Positions 1-9,450 of a DNA stretch of 64,000 bases are shown piece by piece. The notes under the pieces are model-generated. The model saw only the letters and a list, made by a program, of their open reading frames with translations. It ran no database searches and was not told the DNA's origin. This DNA comes from Escallonia rubra. Taxonomy: Eukaryota; Streptophyta; Magnoliopsida; Escalloniales; Escalloniaceae. The DNA is taken from the NCBI GenBank assembly GCA_033065855.1, contig JAVXUO010000158.1:62001-126000 (forward strand). The letters run 5' to 3'. Numbering within the stretch: the first letter of the stretch is position 1; each line of letters starts with the position of its first letter. The translations under genes and the position numbers were made by a program.

Positions 1-1601
1 AACCTGGATTTCCAAAATGCCTTGCACATTGATGTTCGAGGCAGACCCTTTTATATGTAGCGCAGTTACTAAGAAGTTTTGTTCTTGCCATGATCGTAGA
101 ACTATAGGGATGTCATGTTCCTCAACAAAAGGATCACCGGCTGACTGCCCTAAGAGTTCAAATTACAGTCCACCAGCAACTCTAACAGGAACCTAAAAGC
201 AGTACTGTTTAGCAGCTAACATAAACCCTGCCTTAAGTAGTAGTGTGACAAGGTATGAACAAGCAGCAATTAGAGACGGAAAATGAAAAGGCCGAAAATA
301 CGTCATAGAATCTTGGAGGTATAGCTAAAAGGTGACAGGTTGCCACCAAAATGAGATGCAAAATATTCAAGAAAGGAAGTACAAGATAGAAATAGCTAAA
401 GTAAGCATCATCAAATTCCAAATGTGGGGCCCACAAATTCCCATGCTTTGCGGCTGAGATAATTAAACCTTTCCCACATGCATAGAACGTTTCTCAAGCT
501 AGGGAGAACTCTTGGACAGGCGCAATTCATCAGAATAGCAATGTACGAATAGATTACCATTGTGAAGAAACAAACATTTTATGTACATCATGAAAGCATA
601 TGTGTAGCAGCATTCATGAAAATGAGGAGCTAATCCGCAGCATTCATAAACCAAAGATAAGAGATGGTAGAAAACGATAAGCGCCTTAAAAAAAAATACA
701 TCACTCCGACATCGAATTAGTACCCCTCGTTAGCCCTCCCACCAAACAAAGTTCCTCCTTCTCCTCTTTAGAGGACAATGAGGTTTCAAGTGTTTTCAAG
801 TGTTAGTGGATAAAATTGTAAACCTCCAACATTCCATTAGAGACAGTAAACAGAATGAAGAAATTAAGGAACTGACAAAAAAAAACTATAAACCATGTAA
901 TTGACGTGTTTTAACAGAAGGAACGAGATAATCACCTCATAGAAAAGGACCTTCATCCGTTCACTTATCAGCTTGCTTTCATCACGTAAAGCAGCACTTA
1001 TAGCTGGATGTAACCACTGAGCATTACTCAACCATGTACTAATGAACGGGTGACCAGCATCTACATGACACCGCCATGTTGGCCCCACGGGTCTCTGCTA
1101 GTATGGAGCTGCAATATCAGCTACAGTGACATCGTCGTCATCATCTGAGAAATCGATATAATGAGAGGCCCAGCCAGCATCAACTTGAACCATCTGTACG
1201 AGTTCAGTAATTCTAGCCCAACCTATTGGAATCCAGTAACTTCCTGGACATTTTCCCCAGGTGGCACTTAGCCTGCCTGAACGATGTTCCTGTTTTTGAG
1301 AATTTGCTTCCAAAGTGTCGAGGTTACCATCAACCGATTCTACTTGAAGCTTGGATTCAATATTACTGTATTCGACTTTCTGAACCTGTTTCGTCTGGGA
1401 ACCTGCAGCATCTTGTTGTACAGAATGGATCATGGATCCAATTGTTTTACTACGGTCTCGAACGAACTCAAAAGCACAAATAAGTCCATTAGTCCACATA
1501 TCACCCCCTAACATAACATCTCTACTTAACTGATGCTTATGGTTATCTTGCTTCTTCGTACTGTTGCTCATGGAAGATGAATTACCACCGCTGCTGTTCA
1601 T
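1..1601 (-). pseudogene. CorA-like magnesium-transporter family gene, 5' part, with two in-frame stops
   Basis: The translation from ATG at 1601 gives family-like segments (GGDMWTNGLICAFEFV near the N terminus, then IPIGWARITELVQ, VQVDAGWASHYIDF, DVTVADIAAPY and HPFISTWLSNAQWLHPAIS). I recognise these from the plant CorA-like membrane protein family of Arabidopsis At2g42950. Exon 1601..936 ends at a GT donor in phase 0. The next exon starts after a TTTTAG acceptor at 192 and runs to about 4 (VPVRVAGGL, GDPFVEEHDIPIVLRSW, NFLVTALHIKGSASNINV). Codon TAG replaces the expected Trp between APY and QRPVGP (about 1107), and TAA replaces the second Leu of GGLLFELLGQS (about 165). The transmembrane C-terminal exons would lie left of the window. 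Splicing and spacing are otherwise clean, so the loss is recent or the two stops are assembly errors. Confidence 0.75.
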
Positions 1602-4100
1602 TATCTATAGCAACAATGTGAAGACTGTATATATCATGTTTAATAGAAAAAGGCAAGCATTAGAGCTTGAAATTCTGGTAAGAATAATGGTCATAGAAGA
1701 ACTGATACAAATAGTTATAATATGTATGATTACAATTTACAACAGTACATAATAGCAACACTTACAACAAGAGCAATAATAGAAATAATGTTGATGGTTT
1801 TGCTGCAAATAATGGTCCTTGCTGGAAGTTGGGCTGCAATCCCCCCTTTCAATAGTTCTAGTTGCTCCGCAACAAATAAAACATTCTCTAGAAGAAATAC
1901 CGGGTTCTGCTTCTAGAGCTGCAGAATATATGGTGCTAAGGGAACAAAAGAGAAGTCGAGGTACCAACCAAGACCGAGCTAAACTTGTCTTGCCTCTTCT
2001 CCACCTCAAGAACTTTAGCTGCTAGAGCTTCATGGTCCTACTCTGACCGAAGTCTATTTTTTATCTTGTTAATGGGAAAAGCGAGGATTCTAGAGGCACG
2101 TAAAATTAAGACAAAGACAACTGGATTAACTCGATATACAGCTATATTGCGACAAACTAAAAAGATATTTCGGAAATGGTTTGATTCACCATGTGCAAAT
2201 TGGAGAAGCTTATTTCATTCACTTCCGATGCTAGCTTGAGAAACGTAGAAAGGGCCTTCAGGGTATGCTACTTTCTACGTCCTGTTAAGAGAGACGGCCT
2301 TGTTTTGGTAAATCCCTTAAGAAAGAGACGCACTTTACAAAAAAGATGGTAGAAATCTCTAATGTTGGTCTAAAGAGAGAATGATGCACCTGAAAGCTAG
2401 TCAAGGGGCATAACCAGAAGTAAAATAATGTCCCTGCGGCCCAGCAACCTAAAACATCAAGGAGTCACTAGTTTCACCTTAACTGCTGGAAGATCCCACT
2501 TGTCAGTAACTCCAGTGAAAAAGATCACCCGCCCACACACACAAAAGAAGATGGAAAATCTAAATAATTAAACAAGCCTTGATTTTAACTCACATGCCAG
2601 GGAATGACAAGCTACTTCAAAACCATACATCCTATTAGTCTCTCGTTAAGAGCACTCTAGTGTTTCCAACAGTCTACATTCCTAAACCAGAGCCTTAAAC
2701 TGGGATAATAAAGGATCCAATGATACAGAAAAACATTTTTCTCGTCAACCCGAGAAACACTGTGGATAACCTTTTCCTACTGGACTAGATATGCTTGCCT
2801 TGCCCCTTGGATATATATGTTGAAGCTCAATAACTTCATATAAAATCGGTCTTCAACAAAGCAAAGCACCTTTAGGTAGGCATACTGTTTTAAGCCTTTT
2901 ATAGCATGTCTGCCAAGGTATAAAGTTCATTATAAGTGCCAAAGAAGGAGCCTGTGGACACCACATCCAGCAACGTGTTTGCCTTATGCCTTGGAAAAAA
3001 CGTTGTAAGAGGATTAAAGCAGTATGCCTTGTCACTGAAACTCTTCTCCTCAGCTGGGTAGAATAGGAGAGAAGATTTTCAATAAAACTTTGATCCTTTA
3101 TAGTACAAACTCCTACCCTTTTCTCTATTCCAAAAGGTATATAAGATGAGGGGCAATGCAGTAATAAGAGCTTCAGCGCCTTTTCTACCCTTTCCTTCGA
3201 ACTTACAAGCAAAATAAATGAAATTGAGGATGGTAAGGGAGGCACATAAATGGCCTGCATCTGTTGCACAGAAGCAAATTCCATTGCGGGGACGGTAGAA
3301 ATAGGCTTCAACCATGTCTCGACTTTAGATCATTGACTTTGCAACTACATTACTGCCATAACAAAAGTGTTTACACGTGCATGGATTCCCAAAGAAGAGT
3401 CAAATGCACTTTACTGCCTCGAAACTGTCGCAAGTCTCACATTAGGACCAATTGTCTTATTTTTTAAACATCAGGTCCGAGTCTTTCTTTAGAAAAATGA
3501 GTAAGTACCTAGACCCATTTTCCGTCCAAATCCCTGTCGTTGCTCAGCTAAACAGCATCTGTTCACCTGCGCTTAGGGCAGAGAACACATTTTATCTCTC
3601 ATTACCCCCACCATTCTTCTTATCTCCAGTGAGACTTTGTAGTTTCGAGGTACTAAACTGTATTCAACCTTTTGATGAACATGCAACGCAAGACACTTTT
3701 GTGCACCATGTACAGGCCATTTATATACCTCCCTCACCATCCTTTTCACTTTTTCTGGACTCTGCGTTGTCTAATTCCTCTCTTAGTCCGGCTTTTTTTA
3801 GTCTCACCAGCCCTATCGATTTGGAAGTGCACAAACATTATTTGACAAGGCGCTATAAAAGCACCAGGATGGAAGAATTCCGACCTAATTCCTTGCAAAA
3901 AAGATTGCAATATCTTCAAAGTTGACATTATCTTGTTAGTCAAACAGCGTTTTACTCGTGGCAGAGTACCTCCAACGCTAGATCACACGTTTGTTACTGT
4001 GTTCCCAAAGATTTTATGTCCAGCATTTTTTACTGATTTTGCCCTACTAGTCTTTCTACGACTATATAAGATGGTATTTTAGGTTTGGGTTCGGGTTTTA
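1602..4100. other. No gene recognised; presumed 5' flank of the CorA-like locus
   Basis: No open frame here has a recognisable domain. The 1600-2250 part could hold the 5' UTR of the CorA-like pseudogene. A short imperfect inverted similarity (about 34 bp) joins roughly 3210-3245 read on the minus strand with 3712-3745 read on the plus strand. Nothing else stands out. Confidence 0.4.
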
Positions 4101-4240
4101 GTTAATCATGTTCGTCTGCTGATCGACCCGTTAGTTCACCCCTACATAACAAGCTTACTAAAGGGCATTTTTTGGTTAATCATGTACCTTGGTTGATCGA
4201 CTCTTTAGTTCTCTACAGAACAAGCTTATTCAAAGGCCGT
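4101..4240. repeat. Imperfect tandem duplication, 74-bp period
   Basis: Two adjacent copies both begin GTTAATCATG (4101 and 4175) and share TGATCGAC, GTTAGTTC or TTTAGTTC, and ACAAGCTTA in the same order. The spacing is 74 bp, with scattered substitutions. Confidence 0.65.
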
Positions 4241-5047
4241 TGTGCGGCGGCAGATATTACTAAGGTGAACAAACTTCTTCGTCCGATTCATCATAACTAG
4301 TATAAGGGGGGGGATCTTGTCATCGCAAAACTAGACACGGAAATCATATATGATCCTCTTTAAGTGGAAATTTATCCAGTAAACTCTTCTTACCAACTCA
4401 CACAAACAAAAAGTAAGAAAATTAAAATATATTCTCTTGCTTCTCTCGTTAAGCATGAAACACGTTAATTTTCTCTAGCGGCTTAAGCTACCAGAACACG
4501 TTGTTGGGCTTATCTTTTGTTCTTACGTATATGCTATTGTACCTAGTTGCCAATAATCGGCTAAATTATCACAAAATGTGGGTCCCAAACAGCATAACTG
4601 AGCTGACAACATGGAAATCAAAGACCATGTGTCTTAAATTTCCCTACTCATACAACAGCAAGAGCAGCAATCATCACTCAGGACCAATACAAAATGCACA
4701 CATGCACAACTCGCAGCAATGAAGAAAGCATCTGAAGGGGATCATATGACATGAAATGGGGAACGACCAGAGAGAACTTACAGCAGCTGGGTGAAGTTCT
4801 GCAGACGCCAAAAGATTCTGGGCAATAACTCTGCCGGACTAGTAGAACATAATCCTACATACATATATAGGGAAACACACCGAAAAGAAGTCTTCAGGTG
4901 GCACTGCCACCACGGAAGCAGGAACGTCATGGAGTGTTACTTGTTTCCTTAACATGACAAGTGGAATTTCTGTTACATGTAACTTGGCACCTGCACCGCG
5001 TCCTAATATATTACACCATGATTCCTCTTCTTTTCATATCATGTATG
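4241..5047. other. Gene-free stretch left of the LINE
   Basis: This is AT-rich sequence without a recognisable coding segment or repeat boundary. A short G run lies near 4306-4313. I see no other structure. Confidence 0.35.
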
Positions 5048-5279
5048 TTTTTTTTGAGAACATCAGAAATATATATCAGGATAAAAAGTTGAATATACAG
5101 TGGATGACAACCCCATCCAGGGTAACAAAACAAACTAACTGCAAGAAACAAAAAAAACACCACAAGGAGAATAGCGAGACCCTGAGCTATGCAGGCTGGA
5201 CACCAGCAATCCACTCCTGGTGCAATCCTGCACCAGACCGGACTACAAAAATCGCTAATGCTGAAGACAGCGTCAAAGA

Positions 5280-5600
5280 AGCTGCTTTACCTTGGGTGGC
5301 GTGCACCGAGTGCATGCCCCTACAGTTAGGCAAAACTGTACAAGCCGTACCTGATGAACTGCTGCTAAGGAGCGGGCAATCTGCAGCAGAAAGGGACTGT
5401 TAGGCAGTAAAAATATGACATGTAAATAATGGAGACGAAAAACCCAGGCAAGGCTATAAGAAACAGCGAATCTGAAGGCACCCAATTCATCATCCGTCGT
5501 GACCGAGTCAATGGCTGCACCTATCGGGGTCCAGTTTTGATTGAACAAAACCAGCCCCATGCCGAATTTGCTGTCGAGAGGGGAACCCAAGACAGAAACA
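5280..5600 (-). pseudogene. RNase H-like (RVT_3) remnant of the LINE, out of frame with the RT
   Basis: In a different minus-strand frame from the RT ORF, the segment SKFGMGLVLFNQNWTPIG followed by DDELGAFRFAVSYSLAW has the layout of the C-terminal RNase H-like domain of plant LINE polyproteins (start of the domain plus the E-containing helix). A frame change around 5520-5600 separates it from the zf-RVT region. I infer an indel in this copy. Confidence 0.6.
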
Positions 5601-7659
5601 GCACAAAAAATAGGAGAAGGCGGGAGTGGGCAAGCGCAGTGATCAGAGAAGTAGACCGGACACAAGGGAGGGTAAAATGCTCATAGCAGTCCACCAGGAT
5701 CCCCAGGAGCACCTTCCTGGTGTTGCAAGTCAATTTATGCAGACGGGAGCGGAAGGCTGGTGTGCGGAAAATAGTATGTAATAAGCCTTTGCACTGGCCA
5801 ATGATCCGCCCCGGAATGAACTGTTTTCCTTGGAATACGACCACATTGCAGTCTAACCAGATTGACCACAGGATAGTAGCAGTTATGGTGACGCGGACTA
5901 GAGAGTCACCATTCTGGTACAGAGGAAACATGAGCCAATCAAACCACCTTTCGGGAGCCGAGGTAGGGTCTGGGACCCTTCCCAAGTAGTAGGTCCAGAT
6001 GCCTGTGACACTACTACAGGCGAAGAAGAGGTGTTCCGGTGATTCCAGATGGGACGAGCAAAGGGGACAGGCAGTGTTTACAGGGCACTTGCATTTCTGG
6101 AGCTCTGGTAGGAGCGGGAGTCGCCGGTGGCTAAATTGCCAAAGGAAGAATTTGAGCTTCTCCGGGATTGGTAGCTTCCAAAGGCGTGACCAAAAGGAGG
6201 AAACGAAAGGGGGGTCTGACTGTCGACCCGCTAGGAAATTATAGGTAGCCGCAACTGAAAAGCAATCCCCTCTAACAAAGGAGGTAGTTAGCCGATCTGG
6301 GGAGCCCAACAGCAGGAGAGTGAGACGAACAATCTGGTCAGTAATAGCCTCAGGAAATGTACTCATGAGCAGCTGTAGATCCCAGGAGCGTGTGTTAACG
6401 ACGAACAGATGAGAGATCATCCAATCGACATTAGCGTTTGTACGGTATGCTTGTAGTGCCGTCGGGGGGACCGAAGGCAGCCACCAGTCCATCCAGATCG
6501 AAATCGATCGGCCATCCCCTATTTGCCATTGTAAGCCCTGATTAAGAATACGCTGCCCAACTAGAATCCCTCTCCACGTCCATGAACAGGCGCGCGGTTG
6601 GAATGAGTGCAAAAAATGACGCCCGGCAAAGTAACGACCTTTAAGAACACGAGCTATCAAACTCTGGGGGTACATCCAAATCTTCCAGGCCTGCTTAGCA
6701 AGCAGGTACTGATTGAAAAGCCGAAAGTCACGGAAGCCCAACCCACCAAAGCGCTTAGGAAGGCATAAGGTAGGCCAGGCCATCCAATGAATAGAGCGGT
6801 GAGTGGCATCCCCAGACCACCAGAATCGTGAAAGGACTTGATCCAACTGCTTACAGACAGACACTGGGAATGCCAAGACAGACAAATAATTAACTAGGAG
6901 GGAGGAAAGAACATAAGTAATAAGAGTAGTCCGGCCCGCCTTGTTCAACAAGAGTCCCAACCAGTGAGCACACCTGTCCTGGACCCGCTGGACAAGACCT
7001 CTAAAGATTTCCTTTTTGTTAACAGCGACATCCAGTTGGACTCCCAGGTATTTGCCAAACTCTGGGGTAGACGAAAATGCGAACGCACGTTCAATGCTGA
7101 GGCGACACGCAGCACTGGCATTGGGGCTTACTACGAGGGAGGATTTCCCCCAGTTAACACACTGACCGGACATCAAACAATAGGTGTCCAAGACTTGCTT
7201 GACTGCCTCGATGTCTCTAACAACGTCCGTTGACAGCCGAACGAAAAGGAAGATGTCATCAGCGTACAGTAGGTGTGAGATCGGTGGGGAGGATTTCCCA
7301 ACCTGGATACCATGTATGAGGCCTAGCTGCTCAACCTGAAGAAGGCTGAAGGAGAGAATGTTCGCACAGAGAAGAAAGGGGTAAGGGGATAGGGGATCAC
7401 CCTGCCGAATCCCTTGGGTAGGTTCAAAGAAGGGGGTTGGAGCGCCATTCACTAGGAGAGAGTAGGAGACCGTGGAAATACACTGGTGAATGAGCTGCAC
7501 CCAGGTGGCAGGAAAGCCCAGAGTTGTCAGGATCCCCGGGATAAAATCCCATCGAACCCGATCAAAAGCTTTACTCAAGTCGAGTTTAAGGGGAACCAAC
7601 ACAACTCTTCCTTTAGTCCGCCGACGGACGTTAAAACACTCTAGCATGTGTAAAAACAC
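5521..7659 (-). CDS. LINE reverse transcriptase ORF, N-terminally truncated (712 aa)
   Basis: This open frame copies LINE RNA into DNA at a nicked target in intact relatives. Motif A is visible as KLDLSKAFDRVRWDF (residues about 25-39), then GIRQGDPLSPYPF (83-95) and the catalytic YADD (132-135). Further on come RFWWSG and WPTLCLPKRFGGLGFRDF, the usual post-RT region. A Cys/His-rich zf-RVT segment at about 500-575 contains KLKFFLWQFSHRRLP, CPLC and HLFFAC. The first ATG is internal to the ancestral protein because RT normally starts about 200 residues earlier. The frame ends just where RNase H should begin, and that domain is in another frame. The frame is long and uninterrupted, suggesting a fairly young but dead copy. 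Confidence 0.85.
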   Translation of the reverse strand: MFLHMLECFNVRRRTKGRVVLVPLKLDLSKAFDRVRWDFIPGILTTLGFPATWVQLIHQCISTVSYSLLVNGAPTPFFEPTQGIRQGDPLSPYPFLLCANILSFSLLQVEQLGLIHGIQVGKSSPPISHLLYADDIFLFVRLSTDVVRDIEAVKQVLDTYCLMSGQCVNWGKSSLVVSPNASAACRLSIERAFAFSSTPEFGKYLGVQLDVAVNKKEIFRGLVQRVQDRCAHWLGLLLNKAGRTTLITYVLSSLLVNYLSVLAFPVSVCKQLDQVLSRFWWSGDATHRSIHWMAWPTLCLPKRFGGLGFRDFRLFNQYLLAKQAWKIWMYPQSLIARVLKGRYFAGRHFLHSFQPRACSWTWRGILVGQRILNQGLQWQIGDGRSISIWMDWWLPSVPPTALQAYRTNANVDWMISHLFVVNTRSWDLQLLMSTFPEAITDQIVRLTLLLLGSPDRLTTSFVRGDCFSVAATYNFLAGRQSDPPFVSSFWSRLWKLPIPEKLKFFLWQFSHRRLPLLPELQKCKCPVNTACPLCSSHLESPEHLFFACSSVTGIWTYYLGRVPDPTSAPERWFDWLMFPLYQNGDSLVRVTITATILWSIWLDCNVVVFQGKQFIPGRIIGQCKGLLHTIFRTPAFRSRLHKLTCNTRKVLLGILVDCYEHFTLPCVRSTSLITALAHSRLLLFFVLFLSWVPLSTANSAWGWFCSIKTGPR

Positions 7660-7665
7660 TCTTAT

Positions 7666-8136
7666 GTTACAACTTCAGCCCATACGTTAGCATGTGTAAT
7701 CTTGCTTTTATTTACCAAGTGACTGGTATAATATAAGTAAGTACCCCTTTAGTGGCAGAAACTTATTACCGCCTATTTCTCATGAAGTAAAAATTCTGCA
7801 GCCGAAGCTTTTTTCCTCAAATTTAACTGTTAAAATGTGTCTAGCAGACGTTGAAATATTTGATGTTATCATCATAGATATGACTGTCTAGATGTTTTTC
7901 AATTGCAATTCGGTCGTATTGATATCGAAAATCACAAGTCAATATCGCACATAAAGGAGCAAAATAAACGTCTTTTTATATGATTTTTGCATGAGTTGAC
8001 CTACGGTTATGCCATATATAAAGACAGAGATGTCACACCAGCAAGATTATAATTAAAGAATAACATCACCCAGAGGGTGTATACTTGCATCACTCTGTCC
8101 ATGGGGGAACTTAAAACAGTTCGTGTTCCTGGTGAT
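7666..8136. other. Intergenic stretch, 3' side of the TEK-like gene
   Basis: This is AT-rich with no open frame of note. The motif TAGCATGTGTAA occurs twice (7643 and 7689), straddling the truncated LINE end. The part near 8136 should contain the 3' UTR and polyadenylation signals of the minus-strand AT-hook gene, but no single signal is decisive. Confidence 0.4.
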
Positions 8137-8829
8137 CTAAGTCTTCCGGGCTTGTACCCAAGAATACATCTCAGGGGGGAGGGTTCCATTGGTTATCAAG
8201 TTTTGTGGCATCCCATAGATATCCGAGACATGATGCTGACGACTATTTTGGTAGTGATGGTTCTGCGCTGCAGCCAAGACTACTTCATCTTCCTCCAATG
8301 GCAGACGATCAAATGCAGCGTTCATGAACGTCGCGGCCATGATCACTACAGGACCTGAAGCTATGAGTGCACCAACTACACTCCCACCAACGACCTGCCC
8401 CTGCGCGCCAGCTAAGTATATAGTCAGGCCCGTGACCCCAGGTGGGGCCGGCGGGGGCAAGATTGACCCCAGCAACGAGAGTATCTCGAACCGGCCGTGG
8501 AGCGTCACTATGGCCCCCGACGAGGCGGGTTGGCGCAATGTGACGTTGGTTACGCACCCAGTGGCGCTGAGCACGCAGACACCGCGCTGCTTTCTCCTTG
8601 CAAAGTTCACTAAGCTCTCACTCACATCATAGCCAGAGCTCACCTCCATGGCGTGGGCACGGAGTGCATTGGGGCTGTCTCGGGTAATGATGATGGGTGG
8701 CTTCGGCTTGTTCTTGGAGCCGGCTGGCCGGCCACGAGGTCTTCGAATTGCTTCAGCCTCGGCTGTAGAAGCATCCGGGGTACTTTTGACAGTAACAGGA
8801 GGAAGTGTAAGGTCTCCGCCACCAGCCAT
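8137..8829 (-). CDS. AHL16: AT-hook motif nuclear-localized protein, TEK/AHL16-like (230 aa)
   Basis: A DNA-binding chromatin protein with one AT-hook and one PPC domain. The AT-hook is [17 protein letters not shown], residues 29-45, with core RGRP at 32-35. The PPC domain runs from about 57 to 175 and carries the diagnostic GRFEIL at 112-117. The gene is intronless, as expected for clade-A AHLs. The PPC sequence and the tail ([10 protein letters not shown] then EMYSW) match what I remember of Arabidopsis TEK (At2g42940) rather than AHL20 or AHL29. TEK acts in the tapetum: it silences transposons through histone-modifying partners and is needed for the nexine layer of pollen. PPC domains trimerise and recruit other nuclear proteins through GRFEIL. 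The first ATG gives MAGG, typical of the family. Orthology is inferred without alignment. Confidence 0.88.
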   Translation of the reverse strand: MAGGGDLTLPPVTVKSTPDASTAEAEAIRRPRGRPAGSKNKPKPPIIITRDSPNALRAHAMEVSSGYDVSESLVNFARRKQRGVCVLSATGCVTNVTLRQPASSGAIVTLHGRFEILSLLGSILPPPAPPGVTGLTIYLAGAQGQVVGGSVVGALIASGPVVIMAATFMNAAFDRLPLEEDEVVLAAAQNHHYQNSRQHHVSDIYGMPQNLITNGTLPPEMYSWVQARKT

Positions 8830-8881
8830 TTGTGCACCTCCAAACTGAAAAATGGGCGAGTTTAAGTAGGGGTTTTGTGCC

Positions 8882-8888
8882 TTATAAA
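8882..8888 (-). promoter_or_regulatory. Possible TATA box of the TEK-like gene
   Basis: The minus strand reads ACTTTATAAGGC about 50-60 bp upstream of the start codon at 8829. This is the only TATA-like string near a plausible distance, but the implied 5' UTR would be very short, so the assignment is weak. Confidence 0.25.
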
Positions 8889-9450
8889 GTATGATAAAAG
8901 CCCAATAGAATGATCAGGATTAGGAGATGGTTAAGTAACACCAACCCTTAAATAATAGGCTTTCATGTATATATGTATATATTTTCCACCGCCTAATTCT
9001 CAACAGATTTCTCTCATGTCAATCGCCTTTCCCAACAAATACCAAAAAACTTCATAAACAACTCCACATATCAAATAGCAAAAGATCCAGGAAGCTGGCA
9101 ATGGTCTCTACCTTTCACTTCAGTGTACATCATTCGTAGCTGCACAAACGAGCCTGCCGGCACGCGCAAGCGCGCACACAGAACTGCAGTCATACTAACG
9201 CTGTACATTGTGTTGCATATTTAAGCAGAAGTTAGTAACGCTACATTGCAAATTTCAAGTTAGAAACTAAACCATGCCCCAACAATTAACAAGCGAACAT
9301 AAGCTCAATTCAGCAAAAGGTAAAACTTCTACTGTATGTACACTTTGTAAGACCAAAAGGTAGACATCATTAGTAAGCTGATTCTTTGGACTCGATCGTA
9401 CTAAAAACACTGATGAATGCAGGAAATAACAACTATGACTGTAAGAACCA

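Larger units (their letters stand above)
5048..7665 (-). mobile_element. 5'-truncated LINE (L1-type non-LTR retrotransposon)
   Basis: The element is read on the minus strand. It keeps the reverse transcriptase from just before motif A, a zinc-binding zf-RVT region, and an RNase H remnant. It ends in a short 3' UTR and an A run (T run 5048-5055 on the plus strand). ORF1, the endonuclease and the RT fingers are missing, so it was truncated during insertion, near 7660. I looked for a target-site duplication next to the A run and could not find a convincing one, so the 5' end is approximate. Confidence 0.8.

Noticed and set aside
1098..1601. Treating the CorA-like 5' exon as a complete small protein of 167 aa
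   Set aside because: Family-like coding sequence continues in frame beyond the TAG, then across a phase-0 intron, so the stop is an interruption and not a natural end.
3200..3745. Inverted repeat between about 3210-3245 and 3712-3745 as a MITE
   Set aside because: The similarity covers only about 34 bp with several mismatches and has no terminal motif or target duplication.
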